Shown: positions 11,555 through 22,580, numbered from the stretch's first letter. The stretch is DNA of 64,000 nucleotides from Bathymodiolus brooksi (GCA_963680875.1 OY804576.1:77071668-77135667), one strand, 5' to 3'. The notes: generated from the sequence alone by a model not told the origin. A program made the numbers and translations.

Positions 11555-12687
11555 AACACCACTGTCGTCAAAGAGCTCCGATCGAAAATGCTTGGTCAAC
11601 ATCCGGGATATTTTAAAGCGGTATTCTTAAAGAAGACACAGATAATTATCGTAAGTATTTATGAATATACTGTGTATATAATGTTTTGAATTATGAAGCT
11701 TTATGATTGTTATTATTATTAATTTCATTTTTTGTCCAAATATCATTTATTTTTGCAGTGTAAAATTAGATTTTCTATAAGTTATAAGGAATCCGGCATC
11801 AAAATCACTACAATCAACTGAAATATCGCTATATCTTGCATTTACGAATGAATTAAATGTTGCCAAAAAAGAAAAAAGTATTGATGAATGATTGATTTTA
11901 CTTAGAAATATTATTTTGTTGAGGAAAAGTCAGTTAGTAACTAGTCATACCCTAAAACATGATATCAACAGATGTTTTTGAAATCCGGCTTGGTCAAAAT
12001 GTAAACATGTATAGAAACCGGCTGTGTCATTCATTAAGAAACGGATTTGTCAGTATGTAAATACCACTGATCGTATTGTTATTGAGCATTATATTGCAAT
12101 TTAGCAATAGTTATGATTAGGAAATATCTCAAAAGCGATAAATACTGATCCATGGTATGAAGATTCGCCATGGCTGCTCATTTCAGCTACTTTGTACAAT
12201 AAAAAAAATCGTTATTTCTATGTTAAATTGCTACTGTCGCGAACACTTGATTTTTGCTATGCTTTTTGTGGCACTGGCATCACGGTTGGTGCTCAATACG
12301 CTACACTCACTGTACAGGCGCATCACTTGAGTAGTGGGAGATTCTTTTTATAATACAATATTTTGATTTTATACTCGTTGATAACGAAGTAAGTCACTCT
12401 GTGGAAATAACTCCGTGGAAACGATATTTACATTTCTTCACAGTATAATGTTTACATTAACATTACAGATAAGCAAATTAACAAAGGCTGTAGTATTGAA
12501 TTCCTTTCCGCATGGACGATTTTGGCAGTTTGTATATACAGAAAATGTTAGGTGTACTCGATTAATGCAACGTTCGTTACAAGTTGTAATACGACAAAAG
12601 TTCGTGCTTCGGATGTTATAGTCCCCTGCCCATCCATCAATATTAATGCCAAAAGAATTTCAATCACTCGTATATATTTTGTATTTT

Positions 12688-12707
12688 GGGGGGGGGGGGG
12701 GGGGGGG
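12688..12707 (+). repeat. 20-base poly-G run
   Basis: An uninterrupted run of 20 G in otherwise AT-rich sequence. It could form a G-quadruplex. Homopolymer length may also be an assembly or sequencing artefact. Confidence 0.9.
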
Positions 12708-13531
12708 AGTGTAGAAATGACAGACTGAATGAATTTGTTATGTTGATATATATTTATAATAATGCTATGCGATCTTGTAACGAAAGCAAAACCCTATACT
12801 GTGTCGAGTCTTATTTATATTACATTATTTTAGTAAATAAAGAAATATTTTCGGAGGAGTGAAACGAGGGAGAGAAAAAAATAGACCATATATATACATT
12901 GTCGAAAATATAAAATTTATATATACGAGTTTTGACGAGTTTTTCTTACCCGTTTCGCAGCGAGTGGAAATGAATTATATATTTTCTGACAATGTACGTA
13001 TATTGTATCTATCGTGTTATTTCAAAAGCCCCAAAGAAACTGTCAAATTGTCTAAAAAGAGCAGAAACAAGCGTTGTTCTTATCGTTTTTGATTGTGTCC
13101 TCTGTGAAATCCGCGCTTATAAGTTTATAAGCATACTGAATGCTGTTACTGTTTCTTACCGTCGCTCAACATGAATCAGGTACCAAATACAAATGTATAG
13201 CAAAAAATATCCAGTCAATACCATGTGACTACTCGAATAGAACAAGTGCAGGATAAAAAAAAAACATTAACTGGGCAGCGAAGAAATACTATTAAAACAT
13301 CTTATGTTTCAATCTTGCGATTACCCTCATTTTATTTGTATAAGCTTCAGACAATTTGATTGCTAAATTTATATTTTATTGTGAGCTCCATACATATGTT
13401 TGTGTATCTTTACATTCAGCATTCATTTACTTAGTATCTGCTACTTTACAGATGAATCCTATCAGTATAACAGCCGTTGAGGAGTCGTTTCATGAAATGC
13501 GGGACAAGTCATATTTGTGTTCAGTTTGTGA

Positions 13532-13875
13532 GATCGGGATGAAATGAGCAATCTTTATATAAGACCTTCCATAGTTGCTTCTTACTAAGTTTTGGTTCAT
13601 TTGGCTAAGAAGTTTTAGAGGAGAATATTTAAAAAAAATCTGCCAATCAGAAACAAGAATCGCCTGTGGCGACCATGTTTGTTAACGGATCGGGACGAAA
13701 TGAGTAATCGTTACAGAGGACCTTCCATAGATGCTTCCTACTTAAGTTTCACTTCATTTGGCTGAGGCGTTTCAGAGGAGAAGATTAAAATGTGAAAAGT
13801 AAACAGATGACAGACGACGGACGACGGGCGCCAAGTGATGGTAAAAGCTCACATTGCCTCTGGCAAGGTGAGCTA
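13532..13875 (+). repeat. bivalve dispersed repeat with AGCTCACC end
   Basis: Two diverged copies of a ~100-bp block (13532-13632 and 13690-13788) share GATCGGGATGAAATGAG-like starts, GACCTTCCATAG and GAGGAGAA. The second continues through GACAGACGACGGACGACGGG to an inverted end, AGCTCACATTGCC ... GGCAAGGTGAGCT. Repeats of this form are common in bivalve genomes; the class is not clear to me. Confidence 0.7.
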
Positions 13876-14090
13876 ACAACAGTCATTGTGTAGATATGTC
13901 GCTCCACTCGGACACATTATTCTGATTCCGAGCCAACCAGTCTTTGCTCTTTCTCCTTAATGATGCGTTCTTAGCGGAGAAGCAACAAATACCAATTGTA
14001 TATTCTTTTGTTTGACAAGACCGCGGCTCGTACCCACAATATATCGCACTCGAGGCGAGCACGCTAACCATTACACTATTGATGCGGTTC
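13876..14090 (-). mobile_element. SINE1 copy, tail truncated
   Basis: On the minus strand: head GCATCAATAGTGTAATGGTT, AGCGTGCTCGCCTCGAGTGC, B-box region GTGGGTACGAGCC (mutated from GGTTCGAACC), then GTCCGAGTGGAGCGACATAT. The 3' body and ACTC tail seen at 1766-2054 are absent. It lies inside the 11560-15088 element, so it is younger than that insertion or was carried along with it. Confidence 0.8.
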
Positions 14091-15088
14091 CCTATTTTTA
14101 TTTATTTTTTATTAATTTGTTTAATCAAAATTTCTTACTGTCCTTCAATATATTATTTGAAAACAAAAATTAATCCAAAAGAATAAGAGTTACTTGATAT
14201 CTATATAAACAGTGAGAGTTTCTACTTTTGATCAAACACTTTGAATATTGTAATAATCCAACTGCATAGTAAATAAAGAAAAAGAATTATAAGTTCTATA
14301 GAAAATCATGAGCATTCTGTCGAAGGTGACTTGGTGAATGCCAATTCTGCACAAACCGTTTTGTATTTCTTCCTTTTAATGTTATACAAAACATCTACAT
14401 GTAAAATATTTTGACTATGTGCTGTTGTTTTTTTTCACAACTTATTCATTGATGACATTTTTTTTTCTTTTTATCAATTTGCAAGTCGAACATACCCTTG
14501 ACAAGTGTTATAATGAACCTTAGATAAATTACAAAAAGGAAACATAATTGTGATATTGAGCTGTTTTCGCTATTCTTTCAATTTTTTACATAGACAAAAC
14601 CGGTTCTACTGAAACACAATTTTTTGCGACCAAACCGGAAAGTAGTGGCTGACAGAGCCGGAACGAATGTACGTAAATAAGCATTGTGTTTTTCACTGTA
14701 TTAAATCTAAAACTATTCATGGTAGCACGCCAGTGCAAACTATCATGTATATAAGCATTACAAAGCGTTTGTGTACTTTAATTACATATATAAACTACTT
14801 TTTATAGCTTTATTTGATGATTTCAATCTCATTATTAGCATTTTTCATTGTTTATGTCCATCATTTTATCTATATCTGAGTAATCGATGAAGATATAACT
14901 ACAGTAATATATAAGTAAAAACAAGCAAAAATAATCGACCGATAACGACAACTTCTGGATTCAAGATAAAATAATACTATATGATCATAATACTTACTTT
15001 TTGTCGTCGCCTGTATGTCAAACATGCCTAATTGACTTGTACCGGAAGATGACAGAGCATTTCCGACCGGAGCTCTTTGACGACAGTG

Positions 15089-15492
15089 AACACACTGTAA
15101 TCGAATTACTTCCTGATCAATCTCAGGATTTTTCTTGTCCAGTGATGTAAATGATGTAGATCAAGACTAAATTGTCCAATGATAGTATTGAATTAAGAAG
15201 AAACATTCAATTGGATTCCATCTCTATCTCAGTAATAAGGATGTCACAGTAACATGGTGACGGAACACAATGTTGAAATAAAAAAAGAATTCATAACTGT
15301 TCCTGTTAGAGAGATCAATATGACGAACAGTTCAGTGTATACCCTCTCTGGGTGTCTGTGTTTATTGTCGTTCTCTCACCCTCTGGATACAGTTTCAAAT
15401 TTAGTTTTGAAATAAAATAACAGTTCCTTTAAATTGAAGAATATTTTCTTTGATTGTTCATGGTATTTTAATAAAGCGAAAAAAAAATATAT
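15089..15492. other. no gene recognised
   Basis: AT-rich sequence between the terminal-repeat element and a dispersed repeat copy; nothing further could be supported. Confidence 0.5.
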
Positions 15493-15640
15493 ACCACTGT
15501 CAGAACAGTTACAAAATCCAATAGAAAAATCGTACAAAAGAGGAAAACCCCATACCACAAGCACACAAATACATGACTGCTTACTTTCCTAACATGGTAC
15601 AGGCATTTCAATAAAATGCGTCGGGAGTTAAACTAATTTG
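15493..15640. repeat. dispersed repeat family D, copy 1
   Basis: Shares ACTGTCAGAACAGTTACAAA, ATCCAATAGAA, a CACACAAATACATGAC block, GGTACAGGCA and GGGAGTTAAACTA, in the same order, with 24223-24372 and 24781-24955. Class unknown; no coding sequence. Confidence 0.7.
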
Positions 15641-15886
15641 AATATTTCTAATAATTTCAACCGTTAACTTCTATTTTCAACATTACCAAAAGAGCGGGTT
15701 CTTGCGAAGCGAGATGAGTGCAGTCGTTGTATTGCTGTAGTTCTATATTTTCAGACGTTAATACTTACACAAAGTGGTACACATTTTTTCTATTACAAAT
15801 CAACAATGAACTAAGACAGATGTATGTATGTAATATATTTTGTTGTTCAATAACAATAAAATAAACATATAAATAAAACATACATT

Positions 15887-16099
15887 TTTGAGCCGTAATG
15901 AAAGGGGGAGGTTTGGCGCTTTAAAATCTGATTCAACCCACCATTTCTTTAGAAATGCCTGTACCAAGTCAGGGTCATTACGGTTTTCACAGTTTTTTTT
16001 CCGGTTGTTGACTGATTTTGTCTGTTTATATACTTATGAGTTTTGACTTTCCCTTTGTTAGATTGTTCGGAGTTCGGTAATTTTGTTATTACCCTTATT
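15887..16099 (+). repeat. left pseudo-LTR of the Penelope-like element
   Basis: 213 bp starting TTTGAGCCGTAATGAAAGGG. It matches 19395-19603 base for base except two substitutions and a T8/T4 run-length difference. Pseudo-LTRs of Penelope elements arise from partial tandem copies, not from LTR-type synthesis. Confidence 0.92.
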
Positions 16100-16182
16100 T
16101 ACTATAACCATGCCCAATGTTACTGCTGGTGGAATTTTTTTCCCCGAGGTCATTGCAACTTAGTAGCTTTACTTAAGCATTT

Positions 16183-17135
16183 ATGAATAACGAAATTAAG
16201 GACAACATACCGGCTAGGACGTCACCCGGGTTAACAAGGTCCTCATTTGCTACTACACGGGACAGGGTAGCAAATGATATATGCGTTCCACGGAAAATCC
16301 TACGGGATACCCCCGATTTGTCTTACGTTCAGCCAGAGGGTAATTATTATTTCAAAACTTCAGATTCGTATCAAATTTTAAAATCTTGTTCTATTAATAT
16401 TTCGGACTGTCTTAAATCTCCAGGTACTTGTGACTCTTCTCCATGCATTACTACTTGCAAAATAAAAACTGACAAAAATAATACTTGTAAAACATGCTGC
16501 ATGCTAATAACTTCTACTGAATTTACAAGTAATTTAACTGGAAAAACTTACTACACCAAATAGTTTGACCCTCTGGACTGTTCTACTAAAAATGTCATTT
16601 ACGGCATAGAATGTACACTCTGTGGACTTTTGTATGTTGGTGAAACTCGTCAAAAATTGCGAATTAGAATGAACCAACATCGATATGATGCAAGAGATCC
16701 CAAATACAGGATTTTGTATAATCATTTCAATCAACCGGGTCATGACCGCTGTTTGACGATGAAAGTTCGAATCATCGAGAAGATTTACCATCATACAAAC
16801 AGTCCAATACTTAGTACACCTTACCGTACCGATAGAGAGTTGTTTTGGATTAAAGAATTAGGTACTGCAATGCCTTACGGTTGCAATGATAACATCAAAG
16901 GAGTGGGAAATTTGTCAAATCCTGGATGCAGCGAAATCAACGTGATGAGCCTTTTTAATACTATTCCAAGAACTAAACGTAGCCATGGTCATAACATAAT
17001 TCAACATCCAAATGTTAAAAAGGCCTCTAAACCAAGAACGTTACAAGATACTTTTAATGCTTTACTTTCTAATATACAGAAACCTCTTGGAATTCATCAC
17101 ATTCGTACAATCTTATTTTCACTACCTGTAAACTC
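16183..17135 (+). pseudogene. Penelope-like ORF, N-terminal part with GIY-YIG endonuclease
   Basis: Starts at the ATG at 16183. A cysteine-rich leader (CDSSPCITTC, CKTCC) ends in SNLTGKTYYTK, where a TAG at 16561-16563 interrupts the frame. Reading resumes in the same frame with VIYGIECTLCGLLYVGETRQ: the GIY and YIG strands plus the CxxC pair of the zinc-binding CCHH signature, with the histidine partners in NQHR and HFNQPGH. The helix arginine (RIRMNQHR) and the catalytic glutamate region (TDRELFWIKEL) follow. The domain would nick target DNA to prime reverse transcription. The frame is lost between about 17100 and 17150. Confidence 0.88.
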
Positions 17136-19199
17136 AAAGATCTTAGGGATTTTGGACTTGACAAAGGAGGCGTAGATCCTTTTTCTCCTAAGTACAGATT
17201 GTCTAGTATTATATGTGACGTGGCGTCCTTTCGTCTTTTCAAACCAGTTTGATCTGAACCTCTTCATGATAACAACGGAAAAGTCCTCCATATTCCGTTT
17301 GCTAACAAAGGAACCGATGCTATTAACATCAGCAACATTCTTAATAGAAAAGAGGTCGTAAAAGAAATTCCACCATATTTCAAAAATCAATCTGTTCCCA
17401 TTGTTTCCTATAGCTACACTAACAGCATTGGCCGTAAAAATTTCAACTACAAAGAAGCATTGCAAGATATTAACATAGAAGAGTACCTTAAGAACCCTCT
17501 GACTTGTGACTGCTCCCACTCTCCTTTTCAATACAACCCATCTGGACATGTAATCACTGGTGATCTGAATATCATTCAACATGAGAGTCTCCGAAAGATG
17601 ATTTCTCATGGTCCTAAATTCAGAGAACCTCAACACATCAATTGGAAACATAATTTCAAGATAATTATGGATGCTGTTGAAGATTATGCCAGAAGGTGGA
17701 TAAAGAGAGAAGTAGACCAAGATCCTGAGTTAGAGTCCTTGTCAGACTGGGTTAGAACAATTAGGTCTCTAGTACAAGGTCGGATTCACAAACTCAAAAA
17801 TTGTGTTAATAGTCGACCTAAGTCTGTATTTAAAGACCAAGAAGCTGTTAAGTGTCTTTCCTCTCTTCATGACAACTATGTTATCGTTCCTGCGGACAAG
17901 GCTTCCAAGAAATATCGTGTTTGTATGTAAATCATATTACTTCGAATGCCTAATCAAGGAATTAGGCATAGATAACAACACCTCTAGTAATACCACATAC
18001 AAACCTACTTCGTTCGACAATGATGAAATCCTAGCTAACCACAAATCATTCATGACCTCTTTAAACATTCCCTCTGGTAAAGAGTCTGAGGATTTACCCT
18101 ATTTATATTGGATACCTTAACTCCATAAGACACCATACGAAGAAAGGTACATAGCGGGATCATCAACTTGTTCGACGAAAGAATTGTCTATTAATCTGAC
18201 AAAGATTCTGTCTGCAGTAAAAGAGGGACAACAGAAATATTGTGAAACTGTTTACTCGCATAGTGGCATAAATCACATGTGGATTTTGAAAAACTCTAAA
18301 GATCTTTTGGATAACCTTAAATCAAGATCTTTCTCTCAGGTATCCTCCATCAAAACTTTTGATTTTTCAACTCTATATACCACCCTACCGCATGACAAAT
18401 TAAAAACCCGCTTAAAAGAAACAATTCACAAAACTTTCAGTCATAGAAACTATGGCTCGAAATGTGTTGTGCTAGGCTACAATTCCACATATTTTTCAAA
18501 CAAAATTCAAAAAGGTAAAACATGCTACTCCGAGGAACAAGTGATCAGTATGCTGGAGTTCCTTATCGATAACATATTTGTCTCCTTTGGAGGGATACTG
18601 TTTCAGCAGGCCGTCGGCATACCAATGGGTACGAATTGTGCCCCTCTTCTAGCCGATTTATTTTTATACTCATATGAGTCGGAGTTTCTTCAAAAGCTTA
18701 TAAAAGATAAGAAGATTCATGAGGCTAGAGCCTTTAATTTCACATACAGGTATATTGATGACGTTTTATCTATCAATAATTCTAGATTTGCAGAATTTCT
18801 TCCATTGATATATCCTCCAGAGCTGGAAGTTAAAGAGACCACAGATACCGCTTCGTCCGCATCATTTTTGGACTTATACCTCGAATTTGACGACAGTGGT
18901 CAAATCAGTACTAAAATTTATGATAAACGGGACGACTTCAATTTTAAGATCATAAATTTTCCAAATATGTGCAGCAATATACCAGCTTCTCCTGCATATG
19001 GTGTTTACATCTCGCAATTGATTCGTTATGCAAGGGCCAGTAGCAATTATTCTGATTTCCTGAAACGTCATCTTCATCTGAGAAACAGGCTACTGGACCA
19101 GGGCTATTAAAAGATTCGCCTTATTCGATCTCTTAAAAAGTTTATATTCCGATACCAAGATCTTGTCGAAATATATTCGTCTCTGCAGAAAAGATTATA
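17136..19199 (+). pseudogene. Penelope-like ORF, CxC linker and reverse transcriptase
   Basis: The frame is recovered as LRDFGLDKGGVDPFSPKYRL. It meets a TGA at 17250-17252 (after FKPV), then the linker C-D-C at 17505-17513 followed by SHSPF and SGHVITGDLN. A one-base insertion near 17905-17915 shifts the frame, and a TAA stands at 18118-18120. The polymerase core is well preserved: motif A FDFSTLYTTL (Asp at 18361), motif B GIPMGTNCAPLLADL (18615-18660) and motif C YIDD (18751-18762), then SASFLDLYLEF. A TAA at 19108-19110 cuts off a C-terminal KKFIFRYQDLVEIY segment. Such enzymes copy element RNA at a chromosomal nick and are relatives of telomerase reverse transcriptase. Confidence 0.9.
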
Positions 19200-19394
19200 A
19201 ACGATGGATTTTCATATAGTGAAAATGTATAAAGATAAGGTTTCAACAAAACTGTCAAAAATATTTTCTTATCAATGTGTGACGTAAAAGTGTCTTTGAC
19301 ATTTACTTCACTGAGTTTGGTGCTGCTTTGAGAACTGTTTTACCTGTTTTGTTCAAGTATTGTTATAAATACTGTTATAGTGACAGCCGGAAAC

Positions 19395-19606
19395 TTTGAG
19401 CCGTAATGAAAGGGGGAGGTTTGGCGCTTTAAAATCTGATTCAACCCACCATTTCTTTAGAAATGCCTGTACCAAGTCAGGGTCATTACCGTTTTCACAG
19501 TTTTCCGGTTGTTGACTGATTTTGTCTGTTTATATACTTATGAGTTTTGACTTTCCTTTTGTTAGATTGTTCGGAGTTCGGTAATTTTGTTATTACCCTT
19601 ATTCAC
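19395..19606 (+). repeat. right pseudo-LTR of the Penelope-like element
   Basis: Direct copy of 15887-16099, 4 bp shorter because of a T-run difference. The ~195 bp before it (19200-19394) is 3' non-coding sequence of the element. I saw no convincing SECIS-type stem in that stretch by eye. Confidence 0.92.
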
Positions 19607-19651
19607 CATGATGCACGGCGGTTACCAAATTTCTATTAAGTCGAGACTTTA

Positions 19652-19720
19652 GATTGAATGATTGGTGCTTAACGCCAGCTTTAGCAGTATTTCAGCTATA
19701 TCGTGGCGCCGTGGCTTTCG
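19652..19720 (-). mobile_element. SINE2 fragment
   Basis: GGTGCTTAACGCCAGCTTTA followed by GCAGTATTTCAGCTATATCG and TGGCG is the inverted 3' end of the SINE2 family, preceded by its AATC-type tail (GATTGAATGATT). Confidence 0.7.
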
Positions 19721-20679
19721 ATATGAACGAGTTTATAACAAAAATATTTCATATCCAGCCATGAACAACCATGCGATTTATTGTACAAACTTTTGTTCAT
19801 GATTTAATTTCGTTAGTATATACCGACCAATAATTTGGTCAAGAACAAGAGAAGTGGACAAAGAGACAGGGCCGGATTTACGATTTTGTAGGCTGCTGGG
19901 CCACATATACTGTGAGACTCCACTGGTGATTAACAAGAGTACACATTTCGGATTCTTGAAATCAGTTTATTCAACTTCTACAACATAATGTCTACATTAG
20001 ACCCGACATGGATGTGTGGAAGCGTAACACAACAAAAAGAAAAAAATAATTGTTTTATTTTTAAAACAAAAATAAGTTTTGAAAATAAATTCACACAATG
20101 ACACACTACTATAAGACTTTATCTTGGTATAACATAAGGATAGCAAAAGGCAGAATTCCACAAAATGTAAATAGGAAAACGTAAATTCAAATTACACCTC
20201 AGAACAATCATAATATATCCTCTATCAGCACTTTTGTCTTCGGTGCATTTACAACCGCAAATCAATGACGAAAGAAAAAGAAAGAAAGCTTCGTTGGAAT
20301 GAACGATTTCTTGTACAAACCCTAAGCGAGTATGAGATCGTGTCATTGTAATCAGGATTGCCAGTGCCAAGGAGTTGAAATGATGGACAAGAAAAAAAAT
20401 TCCAGTATATTATACGGTATATTAATTGAGCCCCTTTTAAAGAGATAATTCAACATATTTATACTTTCATTCTGCATTTGCAAATGAAGTAATTTCCCAC
20501 ATTAAATTAATTTTAAGTAATCTTTGGAGGCGCTCAGCTGGCGGAGGGTCCTGGGCTAAAGCCCATAAATCCCATACCATATATACACCATTTACAACTA
20601 ACACAAAGTGTATTTCATGCCACGAAATACAGGAAGATAACACATGGTCTCTAATAGGAAACATTTAAACAACTTGGAT
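19721..20679. other. no gene recognised; isolated hAT-like end
   Basis: At 19867-19880 the sequence CAGGGCCGGATTTA matches the terminal repeat of the hAT-like MITE at 53478-53714, but no partner end is seen nearby. The rest has no recognised gene; ORFs of 65-83 codons on the minus strand lack protein character. Confidence 0.5.
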
Positions 20680-20878
20680 CCCTTTCGAAGCACATTAGCC
20701 CACCCTGGGTTTTTAGCGGGGTATGTGGTTTTTTCCCTCAATATTTAGCTTTCTATGTAGTGTTTTGTGAGCCATTGTTTGTCTTGCTGTTTTTCGTTAG
20801 GCCATTGTATTAACTGTCCTTTGATAAACGGCTTCTGATGACTCATTTGGTGTACTAGTATATCTGCAAAATTTTCTT
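20680..20878 (+). mobile_element. Penelope 3'-end fragment (P3 copy 1), diverged
   Basis: Matches the shared P3 sequence GGTTTTTAGTGGGGTTCGTG (here GGTTTTTAGCGGGGTATGTG), then TCTATGTAGTGTTTTGTGAG, GGCCATTGT and GGCTTCTGATGAC, ending in ATTTTCTT. The family's link to Penelope elements is given at 33471-33863. Confidence 0.7.
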
Positions 20879-21042
20879 CGATAAGCGAATAAAATGAAAA
20901 ATACCTTTGGAACATTTAAATAATTTCTGTGCTTGGGCTCACATTTGTTTTTGCTTCAAACAAAATCATAAAAAAGACTACCCGAATATAATACACCATC
21001 ATAACTAACATGCATTCACAGCTTATATGAGCTAGCAGCTTC

Positions 21043-21523
21043 ATTACTAATATCATGTTTGATAAACTTCAAGCCTAACTGAAGTGGGTTCAAATATCAA
21101 TAGCCACCCAACCACATCTGTGGTGTAATGGTTAGCGTGCTAGCACCGGTTCGGTCAAACTAAAGACTTTAATCTTAGCATGTGTTGCTTCTCCGTTTAG
21201 TATGCAGAATGAAGGAGCAAGTGGAAATATTGGTTGTCCCGGAATCTGGATAATGTGTCCGAGTGGAGCGACTTGTCTAACACTGATTGTAGTTTCAGTG
21301 AGCTAGCAATATAAAAATCCAATTAAGCGTGTTGGTCTAGAACAAAGCAGACATTATCTCATCGAATGTAACTTGTCTTTGTCACGATACAGCTGAAAAA
21401 TTGCTCATTTGGTGTTAAACGCCAATCACTCACTCTCGCTTTACTAATATCATGTTTGATAATTGATAACCTCAAGCCTAACACTACTGAAGTAGGTTCA
21501 AATAACAATAACAACCCAAAGTG
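21043..21523. repeat. ~70-bp imperfect direct repeats around a SINE1
   Basis: The segment beginning TACTAATATCATGTTTGATA occurs at about 21043-21111 and again at about 21441-21523, both continuing through CAAGCCTAAC, TGAAGT and GGTTCAAATA. The SINE1 copy 21111-21437 sits exactly between them. At ~70 bp with indels it is too long for an ordinary SINE target duplication. Confidence 0.75.
21111..21437 (+). mobile_element. SINE1 copy, near full length
   Basis: Starts ACCACATCTGTGGTGTAATG, continues GTTAGCGTGCTAGCACCGGT (diverged anticodon and B-box region), then GTCCGAGTGGAGCGACTTGT, AATCCAATTAAGCGTGTTGG, GTTAAACGCCAATCACTCAC. Same order as the minus-strand copy at 1766-2054. Confidence 0.85.
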
Positions 21524-22217
21524 TTGACGTTTGTATACACTGACCTAAATGTTATGGTATCCCTGGCTTATTCTTTGTAAATGTCCTGGCTTTTCACCAC
21601 AATAATGATAAGTAAATACGATATAAGCAGATTTCTCATAAGTGACGATAAAAGAATCAAAACATAACACCAATGTTTGAACAAAAGCTAAGCATTACTT
21701 GACTGCTATGTTATTGTACTGTCCATGTTTTTGATGTCATGATAGTACGTGTTGTTTTGAGTGGAAGCGATATTTTTTTGTGCAGGTTTTTTTTTTATCG
21801 GTTGTTTATATATACCGTTGGAGATCCAGCTATCCAGAGAGGAGAACTGAGATATCATTAATCGTTATAACCACTCTCCCCTACACATATTTGTTCCTGT
21901 CCCAAGCCAGGATCTGGATTCTAATGTCATATGGCGTGGTTTTTGTGTTCTGTGAGATATTGTTCGTTTTGTTGATATTTGCGGAATTGTTGACAATCAC
22001 TATTTGAATTTTCTTTTCAAAATTACATCCACTATTAGACAACATCAACTATTATCAATTTAGATTTACAATTACAATATCCTTTGACTTATCTATTTTG
22101 CTTTCTCTCGAATCCATAATAAACTCATATGCAGCTTATCTTCCTTAGAAGAATAAACACACTTCATGGGTAGCTACAAAGGATAACCCGAAGCAGTACG
22201 ATTCTTAGAAAGCAAGG
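21524..22217. other. no gene recognised
   Basis: No exon, RNA gene or repeat identified. A 75-codon ORF at 21780-22007 is hydrophobic and T-rich with a non-ATG start and is not supported. Confidence 0.5.
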
Positions 22218-22580
22218 AACTGCATCTGTGGTGAAATCGTTGGTGTGGTCGCATCGAGTGTGGTAGATCGTTGGCTAAATTCCCATTTAGGTTAAGAGCA
22301 AGATCGTCAAACTGGTATTTGCAACATCTCAGATAAGTCCATAAGAGTAAATACTAGTTGTCTCGAAATCAGTATAATGTGTCCCTGTGAAGTGAGATGT
22401 CTACTGTTCACTGTTGTTACAGTGAGCTAGCACTATAAAATCTAAATGATCCCGTTGTCTAGCCAAAGCAGACAATATCATCATTTCATCAAAAGTAATT
22501 TATCCTCGCCATGATATTCCAGTATCTAACTGATGAAAAATTGCTCACTTGGAGTTTTACTACATTCGCTTACTTAGCTA
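22218..22580 (+). mobile_element. SINE1 copy, diverged
   Basis: Head AACTGCATCTGTGGTGAAAT, middle TGTGTCCCTGTGAAGTGAGA, GTGAGCTAGCACTATAAAAT, and tail AATTGCTCACTTGGAG with a decayed ACTC tail (ACATTCGCTTACTTAGC). Confidence 0.8.

Larger units (their letters stand above)
11560..15088. mobile_element. 3.5-kb element with 33-bp terminal inverted repeats
   Basis: The left end (11560-11592, starting CACTGTCGTCAAAGAGCTCC) and the right end (15056-15088) are inverted copies, 31 of 33 bases identical. Directly outside both is AACAC (11555-11559 and 15089-15093), a 5-bp target duplication. Just inside, each end has an ATG within the repeat and, about 60-90 bases on, a consensus donor (GTAAGTATT). 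No transposase could be recognised; the interior is AT-rich and holds a SINE1 copy, an AGCTCACC-type repeat and a poly-G run. The 5-bp duplication and CACTG start allow Transib-like or CACTA-like origin; I cannot decide. It is a non-autonomous or decayed DNA transposon. Confidence 0.75.
15887..19606 (+). mobile_element. Naiad-type Penelope-like retroelement, decayed
   Basis: About 3.7 kb bounded by direct ~210-bp pseudo-LTRs. The internal region carries, in this order, a GIY-YIG endonuclease, a linker with a CxC motif and a Penelope-type reverse transcriptase. In ordinary Penelope elements the endonuclease follows the reverse transcriptase. The permuted order with a CxC linker is the hallmark of the Naiad/Chlamys group described from many invertebrates. 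The single ORF is broken by at least three in-frame stops besides one TGA, and by two frameshifts, so the copy cannot make an intact protein. I could not define a target-site duplication. Confidence 0.9.

Noticed and set aside
19200..19606. SECIS element for selenocysteine in the Naiad element
   Set aside because: ATGA and TGAT words occur near 19407-19437 but the distance is far too short for a SECIS stem; no other candidate by eye.
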